Below, in pieces: positions 63,162 to 64,000 of a stretch of DNA of 64,000 nt. The notes under the pieces were generated by a model that searched no databases, was not told the origin of the DNA, and was given only the letters and a program-made list of their open reading frames with translations. The DNA comes from Methylobacterium sp. E-066 (GTDB lineage: Bacteria > Pseudomonadota > Alphaproteobacteria > Rhizobiales > Beijerinckiaceae), in contig NZ_JAKSYO010000096.1 of assembly GCF_022829635.1 (NCBI RefSeq), forward strand, positions 1-64,000, in the 5' to 3' direction. The translations under genes and the position numbers were made by a program. Each line of letters starts with the position of its first letter. Positions within the stretch are counted from its first letter, which is position 1.

Positions 63162-64000
63162 ATGCACCTGTTCAGGAAGGCGACGCCCACCCTCTTCCCG
63201 CTGCGTCCGGGCTCGCCGTACGGCGGCAGCGCCGGCCGGGGCGAGGCCGCGCCGTTCGGGCGCTCCGAGGCGGGCGGACCGGAGGTCACGGCCTTCACCC
63301 TCGACAACGGCCTCGACGTGGTGGTGGTGCCCGATCACCGGGCGCCGGTCGCGACCCACATGATCTGGTATCGCAACGGCTCGGCCGATGATCCGTTGGG
63401 CCAGTCGGGCATCGCCCACTTCCTCGAGCACCTGATGTTCAAGGGCACCGAGACGCACCCGGTGGGCGCCTTCTCCAAGGCCGTCTCGGGCCTCGGCGGC
63501 CAGGAGAACGCCTTCACCAGCTACGACTACACCGCCTATTTCCAGCGGGTCGCCCGCGACCATCTCGGCACCATGATGGCGTTCGAGGCCGACCGCATGA
63601 GCGGCCTCGTCCTCGACGACGCCGTGGTCGCGCCCGAGCGCGACGTGGTGCTGGAGGAGCGGCGCATGCGGGTCGAGACCGACCCCTCCGCCCAGCTCTC
63701 CGAGGCGATGGCCGCCTCGCTGTTCGTGCATCACCCCTACGGCATCCCGATAATCGGCTGGATGCACGAGATCGAGGGCCTGAACCGCGAGCACGCGCTG
63801 GCCTATTACAAGCGCTTCTACACCCCCGAGAACGCGATCCTGGTGGTGGCCGGCGACGTGACCCCGGACGAGGTCCGCCGTCTCGCCGACGAGACCTACG
63901 GCCGCGTCGCCCCCCAGGGCGCCCGGCCCGAGCGTCTGCGGGCGCGCGAGCCCGAGCCCAAGGCCCTGCGCCGGGTCGCGGTCGCCGACCCGAAGGTCGA
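63162..64000 (+). CDS. M16 family metallopeptidase (partial, runs off the window)
   Basis: The frame is open from ATG 63162 (AAAGGAAAGCGG upstream) to the end of the window, 279 codons. The inverted zinc motif HxxEH is at residues 86-90, in [11 protein letters not shown]. The downstream helper Glu is in the [17 protein letters not shown] segment. Later blocks are [20 protein letters not shown] and [33 protein letters not shown]. The first ~40 residues are Gly/Pro-rich. It resembles processing-peptidase-like proteins that occur in pairs, so a second M16 gene may follow. The C-terminal half is beyond the window. Confidence 0.95.
   Translation, partial: MHLFRKATPTLFPLRPGSPYGGSAGRGEAAPFGRSEAGGPEVTAFTLDNGLDVVVVPDHRAPVATHMIWYRNGSADDPLGQSGIAHFLEHLMFKGTETHPVGAFSKAVSGLGGQENAFTSYDYTAYFQRVARDHLGTMMAFEADRMSGLVLDDAVVAPERDVVLEERRMRVETDPSAQLSEAMAASLFVHHPYGIPIIGWMHEIEGLNREHALAYYKRFYTPENAILVVAGDVTPDEVRRLADETYGRVAPQGARPERLRAREPEPKALRRVAVADPKV

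Overview
The window is a GC-rich (about 70 percent by eye) chromosomal segment of an alphaproteobacterium. The gene content and dispersed palindromes point to the Hyphomicrobiales, most likely Methylobacterium or a close relative: tsaD-GNAT-gpsA, cysJI with cysHDN, lspA-secreted protein-M16 protease, a PleC/PdhS-like kinase, and the usual intergenic palindromic families. This placement comes from family and synteny recognition, not from a search.

Layout. 1-140: outer end of an insertion sequence, with the first 20 codons of a probable IS1182-type transposase on the minus strand. 0.2-7.3 kb: GNAT, Mop-type protein, tsaD, a GNAT fusion, gpsA, a divergent LysR/MFS pair and an EVE-domain protein. 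7.3-20.7 kb: membrane histidine kinase, Tat-exported molybdenum hydroxylase (iorAB type), UDG-like protein, brnTA toxin-antitoxin, pyrF, TetR, SDR, DUF892 stress protein, a large porin, and a divergent GST/HxlR pair. 20.7-26.6 kb: PAS protein, taurine-type ABC operon (tauABC), a small membrane protein and two low-complexity secreted proteins. 26.7-33.8 kb: a large glucosidase, two tandem amino-acid binding proteins, clpP, and an ArsR/SRPBCC operon. 34-41 kb: LysR-garL-garD (galactarate breakdown), then a PepSY protein facing a TonB siderophore receptor. 41.4-50.7 kb: TetR operon with paired operators, then assimilatory sulfate reduction (cysJI on minus; lrp; cysHDN on plus). 50.9-57.8 kb: luciferase-like oxidoreductase, parDE, an aminotransferase, a Phd/PIN module, a DMT exporter and small secreted proteins. 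58.2-64 kb: ileS, lspA, a secreted protein and the 5' part of an M16 protease cut by the window end.

How the genes work together. cysDN activates sulfate to APS. CysH has the four cysteines of APS-type reductases and yields sulfite, and CysJI reduces sulfite to sulfide. The tau operon could feed the same pool from sulfonates. GarD and GarL take galactarate to pyruvate and tartronate semialdehyde. The PepSY protein and TonB receptor look like one ferric-siderophore uptake and reduction unit.

The most unusual structure is in the DNA rather than the proteins. A four-hairpin element occurs five times, four of them between convergent genes. Two MITE-like elements share 19-20 bp terminal inverted repeats and matching subterminal ends but carry unrelated palindromic interiors. 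I did not find a clear new multi-gene system. The best leads are those elements, the paired secreted low-complexity proteins at 25.9-26.6 kb, and several well-formed operators and promoters.
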